NCBI GenBank assembly: GCA_012103505.1
Contig: WLWP01000001.1
Location: 620,001-684,000, forward strand
Direction: 5' to 3'
Source of the DNA: Pseudomonadales bacterium
Lineage (GTDB): Bacteria > Pseudomonadota > Gammaproteobacteria > Pseudomonadales > Azotimanducaceae
DNA: 64,000 nucleotides
In this document: positions 1 to 8,472 of the stretch, in pieces
How positions within the stretch are numbered: position 1 is the first letter of the stretch
How the letters are laid out: each line of letters starts with the position of its first letter
Program-made: the position numbers and the translations under genes
The notes under the pieces: model-generated
Database searches by the model: none
What the model saw: the letters and a program-made list of their open reading frames with translations, nothing else
Told to the model about the DNA's origin: nothing

Positions 1-1
1 T

Positions 2-1840
2 AATACTTTTCGGCCTTGGCAGTACGTTCTTATTGCGTTTGTTGTGGTCATAGGTGCGATTTATGCTGCGCCTAACTTTTTCCAACCGGACCCCGCTTTG
101 CAGATACGTTCTGCAGTTCAAGATGTTCAGCTTGCCCAAGCGGATCTGGATCGAGCCAGTGCTACGCTCCAGGAGAATGGCATCGGTGTGATTGGCATGG
201 ACCTGGTCGAAGGATCCGGTCTCATTCGAGTTGCGAGCGATGACGATCAGCTAAAGGCGCAGACGCTTTTAGCTAACGTTTTCGCCGTTGGTGAATACAT
301 AGTTGCGCTGAATAGAGCAAGCACCACACCGGAGTGGTTGGAAGATTTGGGTGGTAAACCGATGTCTTTAGGCTTAGATCTGTCCGGTGGCGTGCACTTT
401 CTTCTTCAAGTTGATATGGACAAGTACTTAGATACAGTTGTCCGTAACACCGCTGAGAGCATGCAGGATACGTTGCGAGAACAGCGTGTCAGGTCAGTGC
501 GCAATCGAGAATGGGTAAATGGTCGGGACATTGAGATTGCGTTCAATGACGAGCAAACACGCGAGAGCGCTCGCACGGCGTTAAGTGACTTCGAGGATTG
601 GCAAATTCGAGAAGTAGACTTCGAGCAAAATCCTGGTTTGTTGTATCGATTAACTAACGAGCGTGTGCAAGCGTTGGAAGATCGTGCAATTAGCCAAAAT
701 TTAACAAGCCTTCGGAATCGGGTAAATGAGCTTGGTGTCTCGGAACCTCAAGTACAAAGGCTTGGACGCTCTCGAATTGTGGTTGACCTTCCTGGGATCC
801 AAGACAGCGCGCGGGCGAAGGATATCCTCAGTAAATTTGCGAACCTTGAGTTTCGATTAGCGGCTGAGCCCAACACGCCTCGTTTCCAACGCGAATCCTA
901 CGCCTATGAAGGTCGTAGTCAGGATATTCTGCGAAGGATTATTGTCACTGGTAACAATGTCCAAGACGCACAACAAGCCTTCGATCCTGAAACATCGCAG
1001 CCAATTGTCTTGATCGAGTTGGACGGCGATGGCGGTAATCGTATGCATGATGCGACCAAGGACAATATCGGTCGACAGATGGCGATCCTCTTTATCGAAC
1101 AGAAACCGATCGTTCGCCAAGTTATGCGAGACGGCGAGCTTGTTGAAGAGTTCGAGACAACGGAAGAGAAACGCTTGATCAGCGTAGCAACGATAAGGGG
1201 TGCGCTAGGCTTTAGATTCGAGATTTCGGGAATTAGTCTGCAAGAAGCTCAGGACCTAGCCTTGTTACTCCGGGCTGGTGCTCTTGCTGCACCCATGTAC
1301 ATCGTTGAAGAACGTACTGTAGGAGCATCTCTCGGTGATGAGAATATCGAGAGTGGCTGGCAGTCAGTGTCGATCGGCTTTGTCATCGTGCTGATATTTA
1401 TGCTGTTTTACTATCGCTTCTTCGGGCTTTTCGCCAATGTCGCGCTCGGCGTAAACCTTATGCTGATGGTTGCCATTATGTCCGTCCTTGGCGCTACACT
1501 GACGTTGCCAGGGATAGCTGGAATAGTACTCACGGTCGGTATGGCTGTTGATGCGAACGTTTTGATCTTTTCACGCATACGCGAGGAGCTTCAAGATAGG
1601 CCGCCCCAACAAGCCATTCAAGCTGGCTTCGATAGGGCGCTCCTGACCATCACGGACGCGAACGTCACCACCTTTTTTGTGGCCATCATTCTGTTATCTA
1701 TCGGTAGCGGTCCGGTTCGCGGCTTCGCTGTTACTCTGGCGGTCGGAATAGTTACATCTATGTTTACGGCGATCATGATTACACGGTCGCAAGTGAACCT
1801 CGTCTACGGCGGGCGTGCTCTGAAGGAGCTCAAAATATGA
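2..1840 (+). CDS. secD: Protein translocase subunit SecD (5' end outside window)
   Basis: SecD is the inner-membrane RND-type partner of SecYEG that uses the proton gradient to pull preproteins into the periplasm together with SecF. The frame is open from base 2; codons before the first possible internal start (GTG at 44) encode NTFRPWQYVLIAF, the usual start of the first membrane helix, so the gene begins upstream of the window. A large periplasmic region follows, including the conserved GLDLSGGVHFLLQVD segment (about nt 371-415). The C-terminal third carries five hydrophobic segments with the GMAVDANVLIFSRIREEL motif (about nt 1542-1595) typical of the proton-conducting part of SecD. The stop codon overlaps the secF start by 4 nt (ATGA), so the two are translationally coupled. 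Identification is very safe; only the true start is unseen. Confidence 0.96.
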   Translation, partial: NTFRPWQYVLIAFVVVIGAIYAAPNFFQPDPALQIRSAVQDVQLAQADLDRASATLQENGIGVIGMDLVEGSGLIRVASDDDQLKAQTLLANVFAVGEYIVALNRASTTPEWLEDLGGKPMSLGLDLSGGVHFLLQVDMDKYLDTVVRNTAESMQDTLREQRVRSVRNREWVNGRDIEIAFNDEQTRESARTALSDFEDWQIREVDFEQNPGLLYRLTNERVQALEDRAISQNLTSLRNRVNELGVSEPQVQRLGRSRIVVDLPGIQDSARAKDILSKFANLEFRLAAEPNTPRFQRESYAYEGRSQDILRRIIVTGNNVQDAQQAFDPETSQPIVLIELDGDGGNRMHDATKDNIGRQMAILFIEQKPIVRQVMRDGELVEEFETTEEKRLISVATIRGALGFRFEISGISLQEAQDLALLLRAGALAAPMYIVEERTVGASLGDENIESGWQSVSIGFVIVLIFMLFYYRFFGLFANVALGVNLMLMVAIMSVLGATLTLPGIAGIVLTVGMAVDANVLIFSRIREELQDRPPQQAIQAGFDRALLTITDANVTTFFVAIILLSIGSGPVRGFAVTLAVGIVTSMFTAIMITRSQVNLVYGGRALKELKI

Positions 1841-2763
1841 AGACGCCAAATATAGATTTTATGGGTGCCCGCAAAATTGCGGCAATCGCGTCTGGTGTGT
1901 TCCTACTCATATCTCTTACGTCCTTAGCTGTGAACGGACTGAACTGGGGTTTGGATTTCACTGGCGGATCCTTGGTTGAAGTCTCTTATGACGAGCCCGT
2001 TGATGCTGAGGAACTGCGACAGTTTCTGGAGAGCGAAGGGTTTGAAGACGGGACCGTGCAGTATTTTGGTACTCAGAACGACATCCTAATTCGCATGCCA
2101 GCTCAAGAAGGACTTGATCAAAGTAGTCTTGGTGACCGGATTCTCGCTGCTCTTCGTGCGGAAAGTCCGACTATTGAGATGAGGCAATCTAGTTTTGTTG
2201 GCCCAGCTGTCGGTGAGGAACTGGCCGAAGATGGTGGTCTTGCGCTTCTAACGGCGCTAATCGTAGTGATGTTCTACATTCTCTTTCGTTTCACGAAGCA
2301 ATTTGCAGTTGGCGCAGTAGCAGCACTGGCGCACGATGTCTTGATTGTTGTGGGTTGTTTTTCGCTCTTCCAGTGGACTGTAGATTTGACTGTTTTGGCA
2401 GCATTGTTGGCCGTGATCGGATATTCCTTGAACGACACGATCGTCGTCTCTGACCGGATTCGAGAAAACTTCAGGAAGATACGAAAAGGTCTGCCAATCG
2501 ACGTTGTTAACCAATCTCTGAATCAGACCTTGGGTCGAACGTTAGTGACATCGTTAACAACATTGTTTGTGTTGCTCGCTTTGTTGCTAGCTGGCGGAGA
2601 AGTTATCCGTGGATTTGCTTTGTCGCTAACGATCGGTGTAGCAGTGGGAACGTATTCTTCGATCTACATCGCAGCGAACGTCCTACTTCTGATGGGTATC
2701 ACTCGAGAGGATCTGCTTGTGCCGCAGCAGGATGATTCCAATCCAGAAGGCAGCTATCCGTAG
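1837..2763 (+). CDS. secF: Protein translocase subunit SecF
   Basis: SecF pairs with SecD in the inner membrane to drive late steps of protein export. The 308-residue product has an N-terminal membrane helix (about residues 13-33), the GLDFTGGSLVEV motif (about 33-44), a short periplasmic domain, then five more hydrophobic segments including GYSLNDTIVVSDRIREN (about 195-211), the signature of the SecF membrane core. The length matches the family (E. coli 323). It starts with ATG inside the last codons of secD (4-nt overlap). It converges with suhB with only 13 nt between the stop codons, and no hairpin is visible there. Confidence 0.97.
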   Translation: MKTPNIDFMGARKIAAIASGVFLLISLTSLAVNGLNWGLDFTGGSLVEVSYDEPVDAEELRQFLESEGFEDGTVQYFGTQNDILIRMPAQEGLDQSSLGDRILAALRAESPTIEMRQSSFVGPAVGEELAEDGGLALLTALIVVMFYILFRFTKQFAVGAVAALAHDVLIVVGCFSLFQWTVDLTVLAALLAVIGYSLNDTIVVSDRIRENFRKIRKGLPIDVVNQSLNQTLGRTLVTSLTTLFVLLALLLAGGEVIRGFALSLTIGVAVGTYSSIYIAANVLLLMGITREDLLVPQQDDSNPEGSYP

Positions 2764-2776
2764 ATCAATTTGTTTA

Positions 2777-3568
2777 TTAGGCAGACTGTTTTAACTGCTG
2801 GACCATGAGCTTCAACAAACGTGGATTGGCGGCAATGATGTCGCCACTTTCCAAATAGCTCTCGCCACCGGCTAGGTCTGAAATAAATCCGCCAGCTTCG
2901 CGCACAAGAATGATTCCAGCTGCAATATCCCAGGGAGATAAACCCATTTCCCAGAAACCGTCCGTACGGCCAGCAGCGACGTAGGCTAGATCGAGGGCCG
3001 CACTGCCTGCGCGTCGTACGGCGCGTACTTCAGAGGTGAAACTGTGTAACCCCTTCATGTAGTCATCGAGGCGGGTCGGCACCGAGGCTGGCGGGATGCC
3101 CGTACCTAAGACGCACTCTTCAAGTTTCAAACGATTACTCACTCGAATCCGCTTGCCATTAAGCTGCGCACCGTAGCCACGACTGGCGACGTATTCTTCG
3201 TTTCGTATAGGGTCAAGAATAATGCCATGTTCCATGTGCTTACCCTTGCGCACAGCGATCGACACAGCGAAATGGGGGATTCCCTGTAAGAAGTTCAGAG
3301 TTCCATCAAGGGGATCGATGATCCAGGTATACTCGCTATCGGTCTCACTGTCGGTCGTGCCCGACTCTTCCGCGAGAATCGCGTGATCGGGGTAGGCCTG
3401 TTGGATTGCCTGAATGATCATCTGTTCTGCGTTTTGGTCAACGTCGGAAACGAAGTCGTTTAAAGCTTTGGCAGAGACTTCACGATCTTGAGGTCGATCA
3501 AATGATTGCGCGATAAAATCCGCTGCACGTCTTGCGGCGCGCAGGGCGATGTTGGCCATGGGTTGCAT
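2777..3568 (-). CDS. suhB: Inositol-1-monophosphatase family protein SuhB
   Basis: SuhB is an Mg-dependent inositol monophosphatase-fold enzyme; in E. coli it also joins the ribosomal antitermination complex. The 263-residue protein (E. coli 267) carries the metal-binding motifs in order: AEESG, IDPLDGT and WDIAAG. I chose the ATG at 3568 (MQPMANIALRAARRAADF), which aligns with the E. coli start MHPMLNIAVRAARKAG; the frame is open 57 nt further upstream but that part lies inside trmJ and is not expected in the family. The gene is divergent from trmJ and the two start codons are only 18 nt apart, so their promoters must lie within each other's coding sequence. The suhB/trmJ pairing is conserved in E. 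coli and many gammaproteobacteria. Confidence 0.95.
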   Translation of the reverse strand: MQPMANIALRAARRAADFIAQSFDRPQDREVSAKALNDFVSDVDQNAEQMIIQAIQQAYPDHAILAEESGTTDSETDSEYTWIIDPLDGTLNFLQGIPHFAVSIAVRKGKHMEHGIILDPIRNEEYVASRGYGAQLNGKRIRVSNRLKLEECVLGTGIPPASVPTRLDDYMKGLHSFTSEVRAVRRAGSAALDLAYVAAGRTDGFWEMGLSPWDIAAGIILVREAGGFISDLAGGESYLESGDIIAANPRLLKLMVQQLKQSA

Positions 3569-3586
3569 AACAAGGAGTGTAAACGG

Positions 3587-4330
3587 TTGAAGCGAGTACG
3601 GATAGTTTTGGTCGAGCCGAGTCATCCAGGGAACATCGGTGGTGCCGCTAGGGCGCTAAAAAACATGGGACAGTCTGACCTGTGGCTGGTCAATCCTCGA
3701 CGCTATCCTGATCCACAAGCAGATTGGCGGGCGGCTGGAGCGTTAGATGTGTTGGATGCTGCGCAAGTTGTCACAACAGTGGATGAGGCGATTGCCGACT
3801 GCCACTGGGTGGTAGGTACGAGTACACGGTCGAGACGGATTCCGTGGCCTATCGCTAATGCTAAAGAGATCGCGGAGCGGGTGACTGCATTGCCACAAGA
3901 CTCAGAAGTTGCGATCTTGTTTGGTCGGGAGGACAACGGTCTGAACAATGATGAATTGCGACGTTGCAACCATCACCTGCAGATATCAGCTTCCAGCGAA
4001 TACTCGTCGCTAAATTTGGCCATGGCGGTACAGGTGGTTTGTTATGAGATTTTTCAGTGTGGGCTTGTTGATGAGCAGGCCGGCGATTCTTGGGACCGAC
4101 GGGCGGCGACGGTCGCCGAGGTTAGCGGGATGTTGGACCATCTGGAAGGCACACTTACTGACACCGGTTTCATCGATGGGAACAATCCCGGCCAGACCAT
4201 GACGCGCTTGCGAAGGCTCTTTGCTCGGGTCCAGATGGATGAGACCGAAGTTCAAATATTACGCGGCATGTGTAAACACATTGGACTTTTAGACCCGAAC
4301 TCCCCGACGAGAAGCCCTCAGGGCGATTAG
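3587..4330 (+). CDS. trmJ: tRNA (cytidine/uridine-2'-O-)-methyltransferase TrmJ
   Basis: TrmJ is a SPOUT-class methyltransferase that 2'-O-methylates position 32 of several tRNAs. The N-terminus VRIVLVEPSHPGNIGGAARA and the segment LFGREDNGLNNDEL are characteristic of this SpoU branch, and the C-terminal part forms the expected knot (SLNLAMAVQVVCYEI). I place the start at TTG 3587, preceded by AAGGAG at 3572-3577 with 9-nt spacing; that gives 247 residues against 246 in E. coli. The frame is open further upstream (to 3506), but that stretch runs through the suhB start and has no family match. Downstream lies iscR, the same order as in E. coli. Confidence 0.94.
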   Translation: MKRVRIVLVEPSHPGNIGGAARALKNMGQSDLWLVNPRRYPDPQADWRAAGALDVLDAAQVVTTVDEAIADCHWVVGTSTRSRRIPWPIANAKEIAERVTALPQDSEVAILFGREDNGLNNDELRRCNHHLQISASSEYSSLNLAMAVQVVCYEIFQCGLVDEQAGDSWDRRAATVAEVSGMLDHLEGTLTDTGFIDGNNPGQTMTRLRRLFARVQMDETEVQILRGMCKHIGLLDPNSPTRSPQGD

Positions 4331-4339
4331 TAGACCAAA

Positions 4340-4362
4340 ATACTCGGTTATTGCATACTCGG
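4340..4362 (+). repeat. Direct repeat ATACTCGG upstream of iscR
   Basis: Two identical octamers ATACTCGG lie at 4340-4347 and 4355-4362, 15 bp apart, 27 bp before the iscR start. IscR autoregulates its own promoter in characterised species, so this is a plausible regulator site, but it does not match the published inverted IscR type 1 motif well and I could not locate a convincing -35/-10 pair around it. Regulatory role is inference only. Confidence 0.3.
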
Positions 4363-4388
4363 GTCTCGAAGACTGTCTCCTAATACCT

Positions 4389-4856
4389 ATGCGTCTAACT
4401 ACAAAAGGTCGGTATGCCGTAACCGCGATGCTTGATATCAGTTTGCATGCTGATGAGGCACCTGTGAGCGTTTTGGAGATATCGGTCCGCCAGAATATCT
4501 CCCCAGCTTATCTAGAGCAGATTGTGGGAAAACTCAAACGCTGCGGCCTGTTGAATAGTACCCGTGGTCCTGGTGGCGGTTATGTTTTGGGCCTGTCCGC
4601 TGATGACATAACAGTATCGACTATCGTCGCGAGTATTGGCGAGGGTGTGGATGCCACACGGTGCGGTGGGAAAGCTGACTGCAACGAGGGTCATATGTGC
4701 TCGACCCACAACTTGTGGGTAGATTTGTCGGCTCAGATAGACGGATTTCTACAGGGGATAACGCTAGCCAGTCTGATGCAACGCCATCTTGCTGAAAGGG
4801 CTCGAGGAGATAGTGATAAATCTCAAGAACTGATTGCAGCTACCCAGTTAGGATAA
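4389..4856 (+). CDS. iscR: Fe-S cluster assembly transcription factor IscR (Rrf2 family)
   Basis: IscR is a [2Fe-2S]-binding Rrf2-type repressor that senses cluster status and controls Fe-S biogenesis genes. The 155-residue protein has the winged-helix N-terminus ([17 protein letters not shown]), the recognition region around residues 28-60 and the wing [11 protein letters not shown]. The cluster ligands are at C92, C98, C104 and H107, exactly the positions used in E. coli, so it should be a true cluster-sensing IscR and not another Rrf2 protein. It is followed after 11 nt by iscS, but the rest of the isc operon is not present, so its regulon here must extend to Fe-S genes elsewhere. Confidence 0.96.
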   Translation: MRLTTKGRYAVTAMLDISLHADEAPVSVLEISVRQNISPAYLEQIVGKLKRCGLLNSTRGPGGGYVLGLSADDITVSTIVASIGEGVDATRCGGKADCNEGHMCSTHNLWVDLSAQIDGFLQGITLASLMQRHLAERARGDSDKSQELIAATQLG

Positions 4857-4867
4857 ATTTAGAACCG

Positions 4868-6019
4868 ATGACCGATCCAGTCTATCTAGATTATGCGGCG
4901 ACGACGCCAACAGATCCGCGCGTAGCCCACCAAATGGGTGCATGTTTGACGGTGCATGGTAATTTTGGCAACCCAGCTTCTCGCAGCCATGCATTTGGCT
5001 GGCAGGCAGAAGAAGCGGTTGAGTTAGCCCGAGCACAAATGGCCAAGGCGCTCCATGCTGACGTACGAGAAATTATCTGGACATCCGGTGCGACGGAGTC
5101 TGACAACCTTGCACTCAAAGGCCCAGCGCTAGCACCCGGTCAGACAAAACGCCATATCGTCACCACAGCGATTGAACACAAAGCTGTTTTAGATACTTGC
5201 GCTTATCTGGAAACCCAGGGTTTTGAAGTCACCTACCTCGATCCGGATAAACATGGTCGGGTAGAAGCATCGAGTGTTGCTGAAGTCTTGCGCGAAGACA
5301 CACTGATCGTTTCCGTGATGCATGTGAACAACGAATTAGGAACCATTAACGATGTGGCAGCCATTGGGCAGGTCTGCAGAGATAAAAATGTTTTATTTCA
5401 TGTAGATGCAGCCCAAAGCTTTGGAAAGCTTGAGATCAATGTTGCGACGATGTGCATCGATATGTTGTCGATTTCTGCGCACAAGATCTATGGTCCAAAA
5501 GGCATCGGCTGCCTGTATGTGAGGCGTGAACCACCGATCAAGATGACACCACTCATCCACGGCGGTGGCCATGAGATGGGCCTACGCTCAGGGACACTGG
5601 CAACGCATCAGATTGTCGGCTTAGGTGCAGCTGCGGAGCTAATGATCGCGCACATGCACGAAGAGCAAGTGCGCTTGTCGGCGCTCCGACAGCGGTTCTT
5701 GCGCCATATTCACCAAATTCCGGGCTTTGTCGAGAATAGCCACCCCGAACACAATCTCCATGCAATAGTAAACCTTGGATTTAGTGGCGTTGATGGGGAG
5801 ACCTTGCTTTTGGCACTCGATGACCTCGCTATCTCGAGCGGCTCGGCATGCACCTCTGCTTCGGTAGAGCCTTCTTACGTTTTGCGTGCGATAGGGGTTC
5901 CTGAGGACTTAGCACACGCCTCGCTACGGTTTAGTTTTGGCCGATTTACGACAGAAGAAGAGGTGGATCGCGCGGGGCGCCGAGTGGCGGAAGTCGTCGG
6001 TCGATTGCGCACGCCTTAA
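4868..6019 (+). CDS. iscS: Cysteine desulfurase IscS, short C-terminus
   Basis: IscS is a PLP enzyme that removes sulfur from cysteine for Fe-S clusters and tRNA thiolation. The PLP lysine is K206 (SISAHKIYG), the catalytic cysteine C328 ([14 protein letters not shown]) and the stacking His H104 (AIEHKAV), all at E. coli numbers, so alignment is nearly gap-free to there. The protein ends at residue 383 with GRLRTP, whereas E. coli IscS has 404 residues; the missing end is the tail that contacts IscU. The next gene is ndk instead of iscU, consistent with a desulfurase that no longer serves a neighbouring IscU scaffold. Remaining roles could be tRNA thiolation or feeding a Suf-type scaffold; this is inference. 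The start is ATG 4868, 11 nt after iscR. Confidence 0.93.
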   Translation: MTDPVYLDYAATTPTDPRVAHQMGACLTVHGNFGNPASRSHAFGWQAEEAVELARAQMAKALHADVREIIWTSGATESDNLALKGPALAPGQTKRHIVTTAIEHKAVLDTCAYLETQGFEVTYLDPDKHGRVEASSVAEVLREDTLIVSVMHVNNELGTINDVAAIGQVCRDKNVLFHVDAAQSFGKLEINVATMCIDMLSISAHKIYGPKGIGCLYVRREPPIKMTPLIHGGGHEMGLRSGTLATHQIVGLGAAAELMIAHMHEEQVRLSALRQRFLRHIHQIPGFVENSHPEHNLHAIVNLGFSGVDGETLLLALDDLAISSGSACTSASVEPSYVLRAIGVPEDLAHASLRFSFGRFTTEEEVDRAGRRVAEVVGRLRTP

Positions 6020-6032
6020 GCACGCGTATAAT
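6005..6032 (+). promoter_or_regulatory. Candidate sigma-70 promoter for ndk
   Basis: TTGCGC at 6005-6010 and a perfect TATAAT at 6027-6032 are separated by 16 bp, overlapping the last codons of iscS. It would start transcription near 6039 and drive ndk (start 6156), which is separated from iscS by 136 bp. Confidence 0.55.
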
Positions 6033-6044
6033 ACGCGCCCGCAA

Positions 6045-6060
6045 ACCCGGCGAACCGGGT
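6045..6060 (+). other. Small hairpin in the iscS-ndk gap
   Basis: ACCCGG (6045-6050), loop CGAA, CCGGGT (6055-6060): a perfect 6-bp stem with a GNRA-like tetraloop. A run of six T (6071-6076) follows 10 nt later, too far for a textbook terminator. It lies just after the predicted transcription start, so it would be at the 5' end of the ndk message. Function not established; it could also end iscS transcription. Confidence 0.4.
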
Positions 6061-6155
6061 AAATCCTTTATTTTTTAGACACTTAATATAGATACTGACT
6101 TAGTCACTTCGCGCCGCCAATCGAGTTGGTGGCGCTGATGTTCTTGGAGACAAAA

Positions 6156-6581
6156 ATGGCCGTAGAGCGAACCCTTTCAATCGTCAAACCCGACGCGGTG
6201 GCGAGAAATTTGATTGGCGAAATATATTCTCGTTTTGAAAAAGGCGGTTTAAAAATCGTCGCAGCAAAAATGCTGTCTTTGTCTGAGGAGCAGGCAAAGG
6301 GTTTTTATGCCGAACATGATGGCAAACCCTTCTTCAATGACTTGGTGAGTTACATGCGCAGTGGACCCGTGGTCGTGCAGGTCTTGGAGGGTGATGAAGC
6401 GATTGCGACCAATCGCCGTCTAATGGGTGCGACCAATCCTACAGATGCGGAACCGGGTACGATTCGAGCAGACTTCGCAGAGTCTATCGACGCGAATTCT
6501 GTGCACGGCTCCGATGCGCCCGAGTCTGCGGCGCGAGAAATCGCGTTCTTTTTCAACGCTGATGAAGTGCACGCGCGGTAG
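6156..6581 (+). CDS. ndk: Nucleoside diphosphate kinase
   Basis: Ndk balances nucleoside triphosphate pools by transferring the gamma phosphate through a phosphohistidine. The 141-residue protein begins [15 protein letters not shown] and contains the active-site His H117 in [12 protein letters not shown], the standard NDPK signature. I chose ATG 6156 with GGAG at 6146-6149 in front; the open frame upstream to 6126 adds ten residues not found in the family. In related genomes ndk directly follows the isc operon and precedes rlmN, as it does here apart from the missing isc genes. Confidence 0.97.
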   Translation: MAVERTLSIVKPDAVARNLIGEIYSRFEKGGLKIVAAKMLSLSEEQAKGFYAEHDGKPFFNDLVSYMRSGPVVVQVLEGDEAIATNRRLMGATNPTDAEPGTIRADFAESIDANSVHGSDAPESAAREIAFFFNADEVHAR

Positions 6582-6598
6582 CAAGAGATCTAAGCACT

Positions 6599-7699
6599 GT
6601 GATTAACCTTTACGGCTTAGATAGGAACCAACTGCAAGCCCTCTTTGTTGAGCAGGGCTTGCAAGAGTTCCGTGGCCGACAATTGATGAAGTGGGTTTAT
6701 CACCAAGGTAAAACAGATTTCGCGACGATGACCGATCTGCCTAAGACGATGCGTGATTGGTTGGTCGAAAATGCTTGTTTCGAACTCCCAGAGGTGAAGA
6801 ATTTCCTAAAATCCAAAGATGGGACCTTAAAGTGGGTGCTCGATTTGGATGACGGCAATCTCATCGAAACAGTGCTGATCCCCGAGAAGAATCGTAATAC
6901 GCTCTGTGTGTCCTCCCAAGTTGGCTGTATGTTGGATTGTAGTTTCTGCTCAACTGGCAAACAGGGCTTTAACGGAAATCTCTCGGCGGCCATGATTGTT
7001 GGTCAGCTTGTCATAGCCAACCAAGTCCTTGCCGCGGAAGGAAGAGCCGTAACTAACGTTGTACTTATGGGCATGGGTGAGCCGCTCTTAAATTTTGACG
7101 CAGCTATTTCCGCGACAAATGTTATGAAGGATGACCTGGCTTTCAACCTCTCCAAGCGTCGGGTGACGATAAGTACTGCTGGTGTCGTTCCCGCTATAAA
7201 TGAGCTTGCGAAGGTAACGGATGTATCACTTGCGGTATCTTTGCATGCGCCGAATGATGAGCTACGAAACGTGCTCGTTCCAATCAATCGAAAATACCCT
7301 ATCGCACAACTAAAAGAAGCCTGTCAGCGCTATGTTGAGCATTTGGGTGAAGCCCGAAAATTGGTGATCGAATACACGTTGATCAAAGGTGTAAATGATC
7401 AACGGGAACATGCGCTTGCTTTGGCTGAGTTACTTAAAGGCGTGCGCTGCAAGGTAAACTTGATACCCTTCAATCCGTTTCCAGGGACCGAATATCAACG
7501 ACCTAAGAAAGCTGACATTTTGGACTTCCAATCGATCATGATGCGCGCGGGTTATGCAACGATGTTGCGGACTACGCGGGGCGAAGATATTGACGCTGCT
7601 TGCGGGCAATTGGTTGGCAAAGTTTTGGACCGTACCAAACGGCAAGAGCGCTATAAGGCAAAGCTAGATGCGAATACGATTGCAGTTGGGGCAGGGTGA
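6599..7699 (+). CDS. rlmN: Dual-specificity 23S rRNA/tRNA adenine-C2 methyltransferase RlmN
   Basis: RlmN is a radical SAM enzyme that methylates C2 of A2503 in 23S rRNA and A37 in some tRNAs. The 4Fe-4S cluster motif CxxxCxxC is at C110, C114, C117, and the C-terminal cysteine that resolves the covalent RNA intermediate is C335 (DIDAACGQL). The GEPLLN and SLHAPND segments are also typical. Length 366 compares with 384 in E. coli. The start is GTG at 6599 (GTGATTAACCTT), 17 nt after ndk, with only a weak purine-rich ribosome site. The gene needs Fe-S clusters although the local isc locus is reduced. Confidence 0.96.
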   Translation: MINLYGLDRNQLQALFVEQGLQEFRGRQLMKWVYHQGKTDFATMTDLPKTMRDWLVENACFELPEVKNFLKSKDGTLKWVLDLDDGNLIETVLIPEKNRNTLCVSSQVGCMLDCSFCSTGKQGFNGNLSAAMIVGQLVIANQVLAAEGRAVTNVVLMGMGEPLLNFDAAISATNVMKDDLAFNLSKRRVTISTAGVVPAINELAKVTDVSLAVSLHAPNDELRNVLVPINRKYPIAQLKEACQRYVEHLGEARKLVIEYTLIKGVNDQREHALALAELLKGVRCKVNLIPFNPFPGTEYQRPKKADILDFQSIMMRAGYATMLRTTRGEDIDAACGQLVGKVLDRTKRQERYKAKLDANTIAVGAG

Positions 7700-8472
7700 T
7701 GATGACTAAACTGGATTTGGGCCGCGTCCGAAGGTTTTTCTTAGTGGTACTAACAGGATTAACACTAAGCGGATGCATAACGGAAATTACCGGTGGCATG
7801 CCCGGACCGGCACCTAAAGAAGATAGGCTGCGTGCTCAGCTAGACCTAGCTCGCGGTTACATGGAGAAACGTGATTGGTCGCGCGCAAAGGTGCCTTTGC
7901 AGAAGGCGCTTGAGATCGACAATCTTAGTGTCGAGACCCATGTGCTTTCTGCGGTTCTGTTTCAGACTGAAAATGAACCTATCCTCGCAGAAAAACACTT
8001 TGATCGTGCCCTGAAAATCGCTCCGGATGATCCACAGGCTTTGAATAACTACGGTAGTTTCTTGTATGCGCAAGAGCGTTATAACGACGCACTGGTGCCC
8101 TTACAAAAACTTGCTGATAACACGAACTATCGCGCACGCCCTCAGGTGTACGAGAGCCTAGGGCTTGCTTTCATGCAGTTAGAGAAAATGGCAGAAGCAG
8201 AGAGTGCGTTCGGTAGAGCGCTCGAGCTCAATTTTCGGCTGGCGCGGGCAAACTTGGAGCTGGCCGGTTTGTTGTTTGAACGTGGTGATCTGAAAGAGTC
8301 GAATGAACACTTCTTTCTCTATAACCGAGTTGGCAAGCCAACAGCGCGTAGTACCTGTCTAGGCTTGCGATTAGCGATAGCGGCCAAAGATGAAAACCAA
8401 GAATCGCGTTATCGACTCTCTTTGAACAATCTCTTTCAAGACCAAGCCGAGCAATGTCTGAAGACACTCTAG
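7699..8472 (+). CDS. pilF: Type IV pilus biogenesis lipoprotein PilF (TPR protein)
   Basis: PilF (PilW) is an outer-membrane lipoprotein pilotin that places the PilQ secretin for type IV pili. The start (ATG 7699 or 7702) gives an N-terminal signal with the lipobox LSGC at about residue 26, then roughly six tetratricopeptide-type helices pairs (residues about 50-200) with repeats such as ALKIAPDDPQALNNYGSFLY. The length of about 257 residues is normal. It overlaps the rlmN stop by one base and is overlapped by rodZ, the usual rlmN-pilF-rodZ order. No other pilus genes are in the window, so involvement in pili is by family and synteny. Confidence 0.88.
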   Translation: MMTKLDLGRVRRFFLVVLTGLTLSGCITEITGGMPGPAPKEDRLRAQLDLARGYMEKRDWSRAKVPLQKALEIDNLSVETHVLSAVLFQTENEPILAEKHFDRALKIAPDDPQALNNYGSFLYAQERYNDALVPLQKLADNTNYRARPQVYESLGLAFMQLEKMAEAESAFGRALELNFRLARANLELAGLLFERGDLKESNEHFFLYNRVGKPTARSTCLGLRLAIAAKDENQESRYRLSLNNLFQDQAEQCLKTL

